NCBI GenBank assembly: GCA_964486825.1
Contig: CAZAQS010000096.1
Coordinates: 1 to 16,775 of the forward strand
DNA: 16,775 bases
Reading direction: 5' to 3'
Origin: CAZAQS01 sp964486825
GTDB taxonomy: Bacteria > Chloroflexota > Anaerolineae > Anaerolineales > UBA4823
The notes under the pieces were generated by a model. That model saw nothing but the letters and a program-made list of their open reading frames with translations, did no database searches and was not told the origin of the DNA. The position numbers and the translations under genes are program-made. Below, piece after piece: positions 10,401 through 15,998 of the stretch; position 1 is the first letter of the stretch; each line of letters opens with the position of its first letter.

Positions 10401-10495
10401 ACAGCCAGGATTAAACCCAATGATATCAACAAGATGAAGGCAACCAGCACTAGAATCCGATAGCGAGAAATTTTGATTGATCTAAAATATGCCAT
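4406..10495 (-). CDS. Membrane-anchored alpha-2-macroglobulin family protein with CxEQ thioester
   Basis: A bacterial alpha-2-macroglobulin, expected on the outer face of the cytoplasmic membrane, where such proteins trap attacking proteases covalently through a reactive thioester. Seen in order (2029 residues): a membrane anchor at 14-34 with no lipobox Cys; a Pro-rich linker; about three Ig-like (Big_5-type) domains at roughly 150-490; macroglobulin beta domains including the motif Y-N-P-G-E (705-709) before HIKGW; a Met/Ala/Pro-rich bait-like stretch at 1278-1316; the signature LPDNLTRYR (1343-1351); the thioester C-S-E-Q at 1533-1536; a helical thioester domain with LQNDDGGYPYW to about 1790; and a C-terminal domain ending in TPGRFVVPPAKAEEMYSPEV. 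It is longer than E. coli YfhM (about 1650). The ATG has GAGG 6 bases upstream. It appears monocistronic, with its own promoter and a terminator upstream of it. The usual companion pbpC is not adjacent. Confidence 0.95.
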   Translation of the reverse strand: MAYFRSIKISRYRILVLVAFILLISLGLILAVLYRSRPAGPGQNIPINTSAPIQGGVPVMESNQSSVPILLSEGQAQPKPIVRMPTVEGEPLSQVEIQQILERVQHLAADPEDQLDFRIAQDPIPPPRTGETIQEAFPPLVPSIPPEPISTGPLEVLRYGPEGEIAIAPFVNITFNQPMVPLTSLEELSADQVPVVLEPSLPGTWRWLGTKTLTFQHDSDLIDRLPKATQYRVTIPAGTRSINGNELDKAIEWTFSTPPAQMVSHYPDDQPQPLEPVFFIAFDQRIEPEAVLATIDVFAGARSVEVRLATDTEVQADKQVARLVKDSPAGRWLAFKALEALPADTNISIQVGPGTPSAEGPQVTEEAEYFTFHTYPPLRIERHGCAWSETPCRPMTPFHIDFTNPIDPDAYQENFITIQPELPGASVNIYGDILEIQGATQGQSTYTVTVSGEIQDIFGQNLGRQARLSFRVGPSEPALFGSDKVFITIDPAAPRPVYSVYAINYTRLDVKIYAVQPSDWPAFRNYLRDYGRIENPPVPPGNLVFDQSIPVESASDILTEVGIDLSPVMDGNFGHFIVMVSPPKELLKQTQPWMTNHAWIQVTQIGLDAFADHTDLVAWTTGLKDGAPLAGVSIIAGSSSSEVLTGEDGIARFPIPSGASYLVASKGADQAMLPRTQYYWDEGAWSSRSVNDELRWYIFDDRQMYNPGEEVHIKGWLRRIGAKQDGDVGLVGDTVQSIGYKIIEPQGNEIVSGRVEVNSLAGFDFSFTIPKNVNLGYANIILDAEGSLANLYGTQYHHTFQIQEFRRPEFEVTARTETDGPYFAGGEAIVAVDARYYAGGPLPNADVTWLVASTPSTYRPPNWPDFSFGIWKPWWHFDRFYDEYGRDGDTTYETFSGQTDAAGSHYLRLEFPEPADHQPYSVRAEGTVMDVNRQAWTGTTDLLVHPANIYVGVRSERVFVERGTPLKIDIIVTDLDGEPVVDRPIEVRAARVEWKFRGEWVEEEADLQTCQAGSGLEPVTCTFETPLGGKYTITARVTDGLGRVNLTELTRWVSGGQQPPARKVEQETVTLIPDRETYQPGDLAQVLVQSPFSPAEGLMTVTRSGILYIERFRIEDGTITLDIPIQESHIPNLNIQVDLVGAAQRSDDKGEPLPDIDPRPAFATGQLNLSIPPLNRTLSLKATPRDAELEPGGSTTIDLLLTDATGQPVAGAELAVVVVDEAILGLTHYRLADPLSIFYTDRPSDLTSLYNRSSIVLADPLALAKDSGVQLQSTQTLSSRAVGMEFDAMEMPAAAPMEAAEAGIGGESAPTPIRTRIDFNPLAVFAPAVRTNAQGEASVEVQLPDNLTRYRIMVVAVSGGNQFGISEANLTARLPLMVRPSAPRFLNFGDHFELPVVLQNQTGEPMLVDVVVQVANLELTGNQGLRVEVPARDRVEVRFPATTQKAGIARLQLVAVAGDFADAAQVELPVYTPATTEAFATYGVIDEGAIAQPVSAPGGVFTQYGGLEINTSSTALQSLTDAVLYLVSYPFECSEQLASRILAVAALRDVLTAFEAEGLPSPDELEAAVARDIEILRGLQNDDGGYPYWWRGADSIPFNTIHVAHALQRAEEKGFDVPQETQQRLLDHLRKIESYYPHWYSLETRRTLSAYALYVRDLMGDADPTKAQRLLNEAGVEELSLDAIGWLWPVLQDAPGTSADLEAIRLHVNNRVVETAGAANFTTTYDDQTYLLLSSDRRTDAILLDAMIDDNPAHDLIPKLVNGLMAHRTRGRWGNTQENVFVLLALDRYFNTYESQTPDFVARIWLGDIYAGEHEFSGRTTERHETLIPMSYLVEESQGSGLRDLIVSKDGKGRLYYRLGLRYAPVDLELDPLDMGFVVRRSYEGLDNPEDVYQDESGVWHITAGTRVRVRLSMVADNRRYHVALVDPLPAGLEIVNPALAVSGSIPQDPTNQDVQYGWWWWGPWYEHQNLRDERAEAFTPLLWDGVYEYTYIARATTPGRFVVPPAKAEEMYSPEVFGRSSSTIVIVE

Positions 10496-10610
10496 AGCCG
10501 GCCTCTCTTGAGTTACTATTCTTGGGCGTCCTATTAATTATATTTATCTTCGAGAAATAGACGTCCATTCAGCCGGGTTCGTTCCAATCCAGAAGGAATT
10601 GCTATAGGGT
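10496..10610. other. Intergenic leader region of the macroglobulin gene
   Basis: AT-rich gap between the glycan-cluster terminator and the macroglobulin start. It holds the TATAAT box at 10537-10542 and the GAGG ribosome site at 10502-10505 (minus strand, 6 bases before the ATG). I see no further coding frame, riboswitch-like structure or operator repeat. Confidence 0.6.
10537..10567 (-). promoter_or_regulatory. Putative promoter of the macroglobulin gene
   Basis: On the minus strand there is a perfect TATAAT at 10542-10537. The best -35 candidate is TGGACG (10567-10562; four of six matches), but the 19-base spacer is longer than ideal. The start of transcription would be near 10530, about 35 bases before the ATG. 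The upstream terminator makes a separate promoter necessary, which supports the call. Confidence 0.45.
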
Positions 10611-10654
10611 TAATAAAAACCGGCTCTCGATAGAAAAAATGATCGAGAGCCGGT
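10611..10654 (-). terminator. Intrinsic terminator of the glycan gene cluster
   Basis: A perfect 13-bp inverted repeat, ACCGGCTCTCGAT (10619-10631) against ATCGAGAGCCGGT (10642-10654), encloses a 10-base loop. Read on the minus strand, the stem runs into TTTTTATTAA, the classic rho-independent signature. It lies 33 bases after the stop codon of the glycosyltransferase gene ending at 10688 and separates the glycan cluster from the macroglobulin gene. On the plus strand no T-run follows, so it should act in one direction only. Confidence 0.9.
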
Positions 10655-10687
10655 AAGTGGAAAGCTGTGTACACTTGGATTTACTTC

Positions 10688-11812
10688 TCAGTGCGCCTCC
10701 TGCCCTAGCCCTTTCTGAAGTGGGGATTTTCTTTCAGCTTGAGCTGTCTCTTGGGCGCCTTCGCGCAAAGCAAACTGGAGCATGTATTCCAAAATCTTGG
10801 AGAATTGCAGTTCCTCGGTTACGAATTGGTATGCGCTTTCGACAATCTGCTGCCTTTCCTCTTCGTGCTGAAGATAATAGAGGATCGTCTTGGATAAGTC
10901 TTCGATCTCAGCGGAGACGTAGTGCACATCCTTTTGAAATTCACTACAATGCGGCAATACAGGCTCTGAAACGATAAGGGAACGGTTGGGGGCAGCCAGT
11001 ACGAAACGAGAGAAGTTATCATCATACCAGGTGCGAGTAATATTTAGAGTTATTTTCGCCCGGTTGAGATAACGAGTACGCAGGTCGCCAAATATAAAGG
11101 GGTTTTGCTGGTTATCGGCAATATGGAATGTGACTCCATGGGGGCCCAGCTCTTTAGTTACCCGGTCGAGGATTTGGCTGCGTCGCCTTGTACCGCGTAT
11201 CCCCATCCATAGGACATCGATATCACGCTTTAAATTTAAATCCTTGTACCAATATGTGCTTGCTCCCCAAGGGGCATACAAGGTCGGTAGTCCTGATTTG
11301 CTGCGGATCTTGGTGTAGATTTCCGAGGTATCAAACAGTAGGTTCAGCCATCCTCTTTCATATGCATACTGGTAATCACCGTAGTAACGATACCGGAAGA
11401 ATATTCGATCCGACAAAGCAAGCGGTGGCGTACGGGATAATCCACGGGTAATAGAGGATCTTGAATAGCTTAATCGCCCTATCCTGGAGCGCCAACTCCC
11501 TAATTTATCCACCATACGGGGCGGGATCCTTAAATCCGGGAGACCTTCGGTATTCCAGTGAATAGTGATTGGGCGGATCTCCTGGTCTCTCGTAGCAGCC
11601 TGCTGCCAAATTGGCAGGATTTTGCCATAAGGGCCGAAAGTAAGAAGGATATCAACAGCCTCGGGAACGTCTTCATAAAAGAAAAAGTAAACTGGCTTAT
11701 GGCCCAATAGCTTCAGTTCACTACCGATCATAAACGCGATTTCATCTCGCAGCTCCCATCGAGGGATTGCGACCTTGTACCCTGTTGATCTATGCGCCTC
11801 ACCACTGATCAA
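10688..11812 (-). CDS. GT-B-fold glycosyltransferase, CgeB-like C-terminal domain
   Basis: A probable cytoplasmic glycosyltransferase of 374 residues that would transfer a sugar from a nucleotide donor to a growing surface glycan. Seen: an N-terminal Rossmann-like half beginning YKVAIPRWELRDE; a linker around residue 170; and a C-terminal half with IDVLWMGIRGTRRRSQIL, followed by NRAKITLNITRTWYDDNFSRF and LIVSEPV. The latter resembles the S/N-K-I-x-L-N-I...R-x-F-E-x-x-A pattern of the CgeB/Glyco_trans_1_2 group (PF13524), though the acidic residue usually after R-x-F is Val here. There are no membrane segments. The start is a TTG at 11812, supported by AAGGAAGGG 8 bases upstream; the next in-frame ATG (codon 28) would delete the first beta strand. 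It is the last gene before the terminator, with a 133-base gap to the preceding gene. Donor and acceptor are unknown. Confidence 0.75.
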   Translation of the reverse strand: MISGEAHRSTGYKVAIPRWELRDEIAFMIGSELKLLGHKPVYFFFYEDVPEAVDILLTFGPYGKILPIWQQAATRDQEIRPITIHWNTEGLPDLRIPPRMVDKLGSWRSRIGRLSYSRSSITRGLSRTPPLALSDRIFFRYRYYGDYQYAYERGWLNLLFDTSEIYTKIRSKSGLPTLYAPWGASTYWYKDLNLKRDIDVLWMGIRGTRRRSQILDRVTKELGPHGVTFHIADNQQNPFIFGDLRTRYLNRAKITLNITRTWYDDNFSRFVLAAPNRSLIVSEPVLPHCSEFQKDVHYVSAEIEDLSKTILYYLQHEEERQQIVESAYQFVTEELQFSKILEYMLQFALREGAQETAQAERKSPLQKGLGQEAH

Positions 11813-11945
11813 TATAAAATCCCTTCCTTATTTTGAGTGCATAATGTTGTTGTTAGCTTGTCGCTGTTCTCATAAGCATGCGTGACAAAATGCAGTGCAC
11901 CTGGGTGTGTCATATGTTTGGCACACAGCGCCAATAAAGGCGTTG
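11813..11945. other. 133-base gap within the glycan cluster
   Basis: Lies between the second GT-C gene and the GT-B-like gene. It holds only weak inverted repeats (CGCC/GGCG at 11929-11942; GTGTG/CACAC at 11905-11926), with no T-run, and no convincing promoter. The downstream gene is probably read through from the operon, but a promoter here cannot be excluded. Confidence 0.5.
11821..11829 (-). promoter_or_regulatory. Ribosome binding site deciding a TTG start
   Basis: On the minus strand AAGGAAGGG lies 8 bases upstream of the TTG at 11812. It is the best translation signal near the 5' end of this glycosyltransferase gene, and favours the TTG over the later ATG at codon 28. Confidence 0.55.
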
Positions 11946-13448
11946 TTATGGATCAAGGGTAGTAGAACAACGATATATTCTGATACTCATACTTTTACCA
12001 GGGAGAAATACCTCCACACTCTGGATGCGTGTGCAAGTATCTCGAATCCATGAGGAAACCTCGGGTTCAACCGAACCGGTATTCTCATCAATAACAAACC
12101 AAACATTGTTACTCTCTCTAGTTGTTATACGAGCTGGATCAAAGTTATTGATGTCTCGGATGTTAGCTTCTGGTAAATAATAATCTCCTACCGGCGGGCT
12201 GGTTGCGTAAATTATGTCTCCATCCCTAATATTTTGTTTGACAAACGTGTAGGCCTCTTTCCAATTAGGACGATTCCCATTTTGAAACTGATAATATAAA
12301 TAAATTTCACCCATTGAGCTGAATAGCAATATCGATAGAACGCCAAGTGGAAGTAACTTCGCCAAGCCGTCCGTGTGTTGGAATAATTCGTTTACGCCCA
12401 CGGCTGCCAGGATAAGCCACATGAATAAAGTCATAAAGATATAGCGATCCACGGCAAAAAAGTTCACTGAGAGGAAAATCAGCAAAATTATCGGGAGTGC
12501 AGCACCGATAACAACGAGAAGGCTTGCCGGGTGTCTTCTTGTCAGAATGTATACACCACTAAAAAAACTTAAGGAAAATACCGGAACACCTATTTTGTAG
12601 GTTATCGATAATGTTAGCCGTAGAGGGGTTGTGTTAACCTGGTCGAAAAAAGTATCAAAGATACTCTTTGTGATGGATGAGCCGCTCATGACATAACGAC
12701 TAATCTCAAACAGGATAAATGCGATTATGGGTACTAACAAGAGAAAAGCCATTTTCTTAATTTGGACCTTGGACTTTTCCATTGGAAGTATCCATAAGCT
12801 CAAAATGTAAAAAATTACAACCGGTAGAATAAAGAAAGCAAATACGCGTTCAGAGCTGGCTAAGTAAAACAAAATATAGAATAAAAGAAGATAACGCAGA
12901 CGACCAGTTTTAAGTCCGAAATAGAATGCAAATAATGCGAGCGTAGATAAAAGCATCAATGAAGTATAAAACCGGGCATTTTGCGACCAAAAGATGTGCC
13001 AGGGAGACACAGCAAGTAGTAATAAGGCAACCAGAGTCAATTGATTACCAAAGATCTTTTTCATTGGAAAATATAAGATTGGGATCGATAGTATCCCAAT
13101 CACTGCTGAAACCAGCCTGGCGCTCCACTCACTCACGCCTAATACGTTGAGAATTTGAGCCGTTAAAATAACAGAGGATGGTACCCAATTCCTGGCAGGG
13201 GGAATATTGTCCAGGATGTTCGACAGGTCCCCATAATTATGGAGAGCGTGGTCAATGGTGTAGATCTCATCGATCCAAAAGCTCCATTCCCCCAGCTTAT
13301 AAAATCGCAAAACAGCCCCGATAAGTGTAAATGCTCCAAGGAGAATATATTGGAGAATTGCCTTCTCCTTGAGAGTCCCTAGAATCCTGTCAATCCGGTG
13401 AATATGGATTGAATCCCGAGCTATGAGTGAATTTGGTTCTGCAGTCAA
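11946..13448 (-). CDS. GT-C membrane glycosyltransferase (PMT/ArnT superfamily, GT39/GT83-like)
   Basis: A multi-pass membrane protein of 500 residues. This superfamily transfers a sugar from a polyprenyl-phosphate carrier to glycans, lipids or proteins on the outer face of the membrane. Seen: a first membrane helix at about 33-48, then the loop LGEWSFWIDEIYT with the canonical acidic pair Asp60-Glu61, the presumed catalytic site. Next comes SPWHIFWSQNARFYT, equivalent to the family's QEARMY segment. Around ten hydrophobic helices follow, with a soluble C-terminal domain of about 100 residues. The start is TTG at 13448; its last two bases and the next base form the TGA of the preceding GT2 gene (TTGA overlap), implying translational coupling, and GAGGAG lies 10 bases upstream. 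The coding sequence is AT-rich (12841-12900 has 20 G+C in 60). The sugar and acceptor are unknown. Confidence 0.85.
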   Translation of the reverse strand: MTAEPNSLIARDSIHIHRIDRILGTLKEKAILQYILLGAFTLIGAVLRFYKLGEWSFWIDEIYTIDHALHNYGDLSNILDNIPPARNWVPSSVILTAQILNVLGVSEWSARLVSAVIGILSIPILYFPMKKIFGNQLTLVALLLLAVSPWHIFWSQNARFYTSLMLLSTLALFAFYFGLKTGRLRYLLLFYILFYLASSERVFAFFILPVVIFYILSLWILPMEKSKVQIKKMAFLLLVPIIAFILFEISRYVMSGSSITKSIFDTFFDQVNTTPLRLTLSITYKIGVPVFSLSFFSGVYILTRRHPASLLVVIGAALPIILLIFLSVNFFAVDRYIFMTLFMWLILAAVGVNELFQHTDGLAKLLPLGVLSILLFSSMGEIYLYYQFQNGNRPNWKEAYTFVKQNIRDGDIIYATSPPVGDYYLPEANIRDINNFDPARITTRESNNVWFVIDENTGSVEPEVSSWIRDTCTRIQSVEVFLPGKSMSIRIYRCSTTLDP

Positions 13449-14380
13449 TGTTTTAATACTCCTCGGAGTAAGCCTCGAATAGCCCTCCAGTTGCCTTTGC
13501 GGCTCTCCCTGAGAGCGACGTTAACCGTCAGGTATGGTGCGCCAATCAGATAAAAGCCCAGCTTCTGCCAGGGAGAGGCATGCCTTTTCATGAATAACAA
13601 CCAGTGCCTGGATTTATGCCGGGCATAGTCTTCACTATAGCCTTTTCCAAAGGTATGGCTTACCTCGTGATATCCAACTGCCTGGGGAACGTATAAGGCC
13701 TGGTAGCCTGCTTTTTGCAACCTGAGTGAGAAATCCAGGTCTTCTGGTCCAAATGGTCCAAACAGTGGGTCGAAGCCATTGAGCTGCTGGAAAACGTCTA
13801 CTCGAACCATCATTGCGCCTCCACAAGAGACACAATTTCTTTGCCTGTCGTGCTGGCCCCGGTCGATTTCGTTATACCCTACCGGCATAATCCTCCAAAG
13901 GACAAAGTTTATCTTAGCGCCACCGCCATCATTGATCCGCTCTCGATCATGCATGAAGCGCAGCTTGGCTTGAGTTTGCCCGACCTTTTTATTCTCGCAG
14001 AAAGGAGCATAAAGGGCGTCTACAAAACCAGGTTCGACCAGGATATCGTTGTCCAAGAAGAGCAGGTGTGTGGCCTGAAGCTCGCAAATAGCTAATTCGC
14101 CGGCGGCGTTACGGCCTCCTGCCACACCCAGGTTAATTGAGTGGTAGTGGAACAAAACATCAGGATAGGTAGCCTGCACTGCCTCCGCAGTCTCATCGTG
14201 TGAGCCATTATCCCAAACTAAAACTCGGAAGGATTGTTTTTGGGCAGCAAAAAGGCGTGACAAACAGGCCAATGTCTTTTCACGCTGGTTGTAGGTAAGG
14301 ATGATAACTATGATCCTCTCTTGGCTATTTTCTAACTCACTATTGACGGTCACAGCCAATTTGCTCCCATTATTCTCCAT
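13445..14380 (-). CDS. Family 2 glycosyltransferase (GT-A fold), rhamnosyltransferase-like
   Basis: A cytoplasmic, probably membrane-associated transferase that adds a sugar from a nucleotide donor to a lipid-linked glycan. Seen (311 residues): the nucleotide-binding strand IIVIILTYNQ (23-32); VWDNGSHDET with Asp57; the NLGVAGGRNA segment (83-92); the DXD-type metal site Asp110-Asn111-Asp112 in LLFLDND; a G-G-A-M-M-V-R strand (187-193); and the catalytic-base motif GPEDLDF with Glu213-Asp214. The layout is that of WbbL-like GT2 enzymes, but the donor cannot be read from sequence. The C-terminus is amphipathic and basic, with no clear membrane helix. The ATG at 14380 follows AGGG by 4 bases. 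The gene lies 30 bases after the upstream GT-C gene and overlaps the next by 4 bases, so it sits in the middle of an operon. Confidence 0.92.
   Translation of the reverse strand: MENNGSKLAVTVNSELENSQERIIVIILTYNQREKTLACLSRLFAAQKQSFRVLVWDNGSHDETAEAVQATYPDVLFHYHSINLGVAGGRNAAGELAICELQATHLLFLDNDILVEPGFVDALYAPFCENKKVGQTQAKLRFMHDRERINDGGGAKINFVLWRIMPVGYNEIDRGQHDRQRNCVSCGGAMMVRVDVFQQLNGFDPLFGPFGPEDLDFSLRLQKAGYQALYVPQAVGYHEVSHTFGKGYSEDYARHKSRHWLLFMKRHASPWQKLGFYLIGAPYLTVNVALRESRKGNWRAIRGLLRGVLKH
13459..13464 (-). promoter_or_regulatory. Ribosome binding site for the overlapping TTG start
   Basis: On the minus strand GAGGAG lies inside the end of the GT2 gene, 10 bases before the TTG at 13448. The spacing is slightly long. 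No ATG occurs early in the downstream frame, so this site supports the TTG start. Confidence 0.5.
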
Positions 14381-14410
14381 TTTTCCCTAACAGAAAATCT
14401 CCCAGATATC

Positions 14411-15988
14411 TCATTTGCGCCGCACAGGCAGCAAAACAAGCCTGTTGTTTTGTTCCTGGACTACGAGTTCCTGCCCGACATGGAATCCGTTGTTGGCCAA
14501 TATTGTGGAAGGTGATGGCTGAGGCCACTCTTCCAACTCAAAGAAGCCAACCCAAAAATAATCTTCTTCCGCCTGATCCAACAAAGCCTTTGTATCTCTA
14601 ACGTATACGGTCTGAAACTTTTCTTCCCCTAGTGAATCAAAAAAGTAGTCCAATGATGTAGAGATAGCCCAATCACCCGTCCGCAATCCCTTCGATATGA
14701 CCGTAAGTGTATAAACGTTAATTGGACCTGAAGAGTCTGCTTCAGCAGCGGCCATGTGTTGAACAAGAACATTCCAATTGATCCGGCTTCCTAATTGGGG
14801 TCCTTCCCAGGCCATTCGGTTCGTTCTCATGTCATTTAAACCAGCGAGAATACTCAAGACGACAAGAGCTGCAATCCAAATGTTCCTTAACCAAAATGGA
14901 TTTACACGATTAACGGCGGAAGAGATCAACATAAAATATGGGATGGCTATAAATATAAAATATCGATCAATCCAAACCGGCTCATCCGATACTTGGCTTA
15001 TTAAAAAGAGGGAAATAACCGGCAAAAATGCGAGAATTATCAGCCAGGATGATCGAACAAGCTCTTCTCTTTGTGTACTAAAACCAGCCCGGAAAAGCCG
15101 CCAGATCCACAGTAGCAATGGCAAACCGAATAATAATAATCCAAATATTCTTAAATAACGGGGTCCAAGCGGTCCATTGAAGGTCACATAAAGGTTTAAA
15201 ATACTGGTTAATCCAGGTTTTGGAATCCAATCGAGGTTCTTTTCCAGCCCACCGATGGCAAGTGCTTCCCGCACGACCAGATAGGCCCACGGGGAAAAGC
15301 ACAAGAACAAAAATAGCATTGACAAGCTATAAGCCAGCACTCTTCGGCGTTGCCAGATCAGTAAAAATAAGAACTCAACTCCCACCACAACCCATCCATA
15401 ATAATGTGTGTAGATCGCTAGCAGGTTTATTATGGTAAGCAGAGCAAGCTGTCCAGCGACTCCCCCTTTTGAATTGTATAAGCGAATAAAAAGCCAGAAA
15501 GATAGCATAGCCAGAAACGTGAAGAGGCTATACATGCGCAATTCTTGAGCGTAATGTATCATATAGCCATTGAAAGCCAGCAGCAGCAGCGACAGGTTAA
15601 TTTCTTTGAGTTGAAATTTAAGTTCACGGCACAAAAGCAGAAAAGGCACCACCACGGCAATTCCTGGTAGAACAGGAAATAACTTTAGCCAGAGCAGCGA
15701 GTCGCCGCCTGCCATAATCCATAACTTAAGCAAAATGTAAAACAGTGGAGGGTGAACAATATCGGCCACGATGTAAGCGAACATGTCACGCCAGGCTTGT
15801 TGAACGCCGATCATACTAAAGGCTTCACCCCCCCATAAGCTGAAGGTAGTAATACGCCAGACGCGCAGAGCGGCAAAGAGTGCCAGAAGGATAGCGAAAA
15901 CCATAACCTGCCAGGATAAGGCAAGATTTTCCTGCTTGTGAATCTTTATTGTTGGATGGGATACCAATTTACTAGTCATATTTTTCAA
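14411..15988 (-). CDS. GT-C membrane glycosyltransferase-like protein with altered catalytic Asp
   Basis: A multi-pass membrane protein of 525 residues in the PMT/ArnT-like GT-C superfamily, whose members use polyprenyl-phosphate sugars outside the membrane. Seen: a first helix at about 26-44; the loop TTFSLWGGEAFSM (47-59); DIVHPPLFYILLKLW, with the conserved His-Pro-Pro; and HYAQELRMYSLFTFL, the family's Q-E-x-R-M-Y motif. About ten further hydrophobic segments and a C-terminal soluble domain follow. Oddly, the W-x-D-E motif reads W-G-G-E: Gly54 (codon GGT at 15829-15827) replaces the expected Asp, while Glu55 remains. The start is uncertain: TTG at 15988 (3 bases after AGGGG) or ATG at 15979 (12 bases after it). 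It begins 10 bases after the flippase stop. It may be a divergent or inactive transferase, or one base may be wrong in the assembly. Confidence 0.82.
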   Translation of the reverse strand: MKNMTSKLVSHPTIKIHKQENLALSWQVMVFAILLALFAALRVWRITTFSLWGGEAFSMIGVQQAWRDMFAYIVADIVHPPLFYILLKLWIMAGGDSLLWLKLFPVLPGIAVVVPFLLLCRELKFQLKEINLSLLLLAFNGYMIHYAQELRMYSLFTFLAMLSFWLFIRLYNSKGGVAGQLALLTIINLLAIYTHYYGWVVVGVEFLFLLIWQRRRVLAYSLSMLFLFLCFSPWAYLVVREALAIGGLEKNLDWIPKPGLTSILNLYVTFNGPLGPRYLRIFGLLLFGLPLLLWIWRLFRAGFSTQREELVRSSWLIILAFLPVISLFLISQVSDEPVWIDRYFIFIAIPYFMLISSAVNRVNPFWLRNIWIAALVVLSILAGLNDMRTNRMAWEGPQLGSRINWNVLVQHMAAAEADSSGPINVYTLTVISKGLRTGDWAISTSLDYFFDSLGEEKFQTVYVRDTKALLDQAEEDYFWVGFFELEEWPQPSPSTILANNGFHVGQELVVQEQNNRLVLLPVRRK

Positions 15989-15998
15989 TAACCCCTGT

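Noticed and set aside
10667..10674. GTGTACAC palindrome between the last glycosyltransferase gene and the terminator
   Set aside because: An isolated 8-base palindrome with no flanking repeat; easily explained by chance.
11905..11942. Small inverted repeats after the second GT-C gene as a terminator
   Set aside because: Stems of only 4-5 bp with no T-run on the minus strand; the cluster has a far better terminator at 10611-10654.
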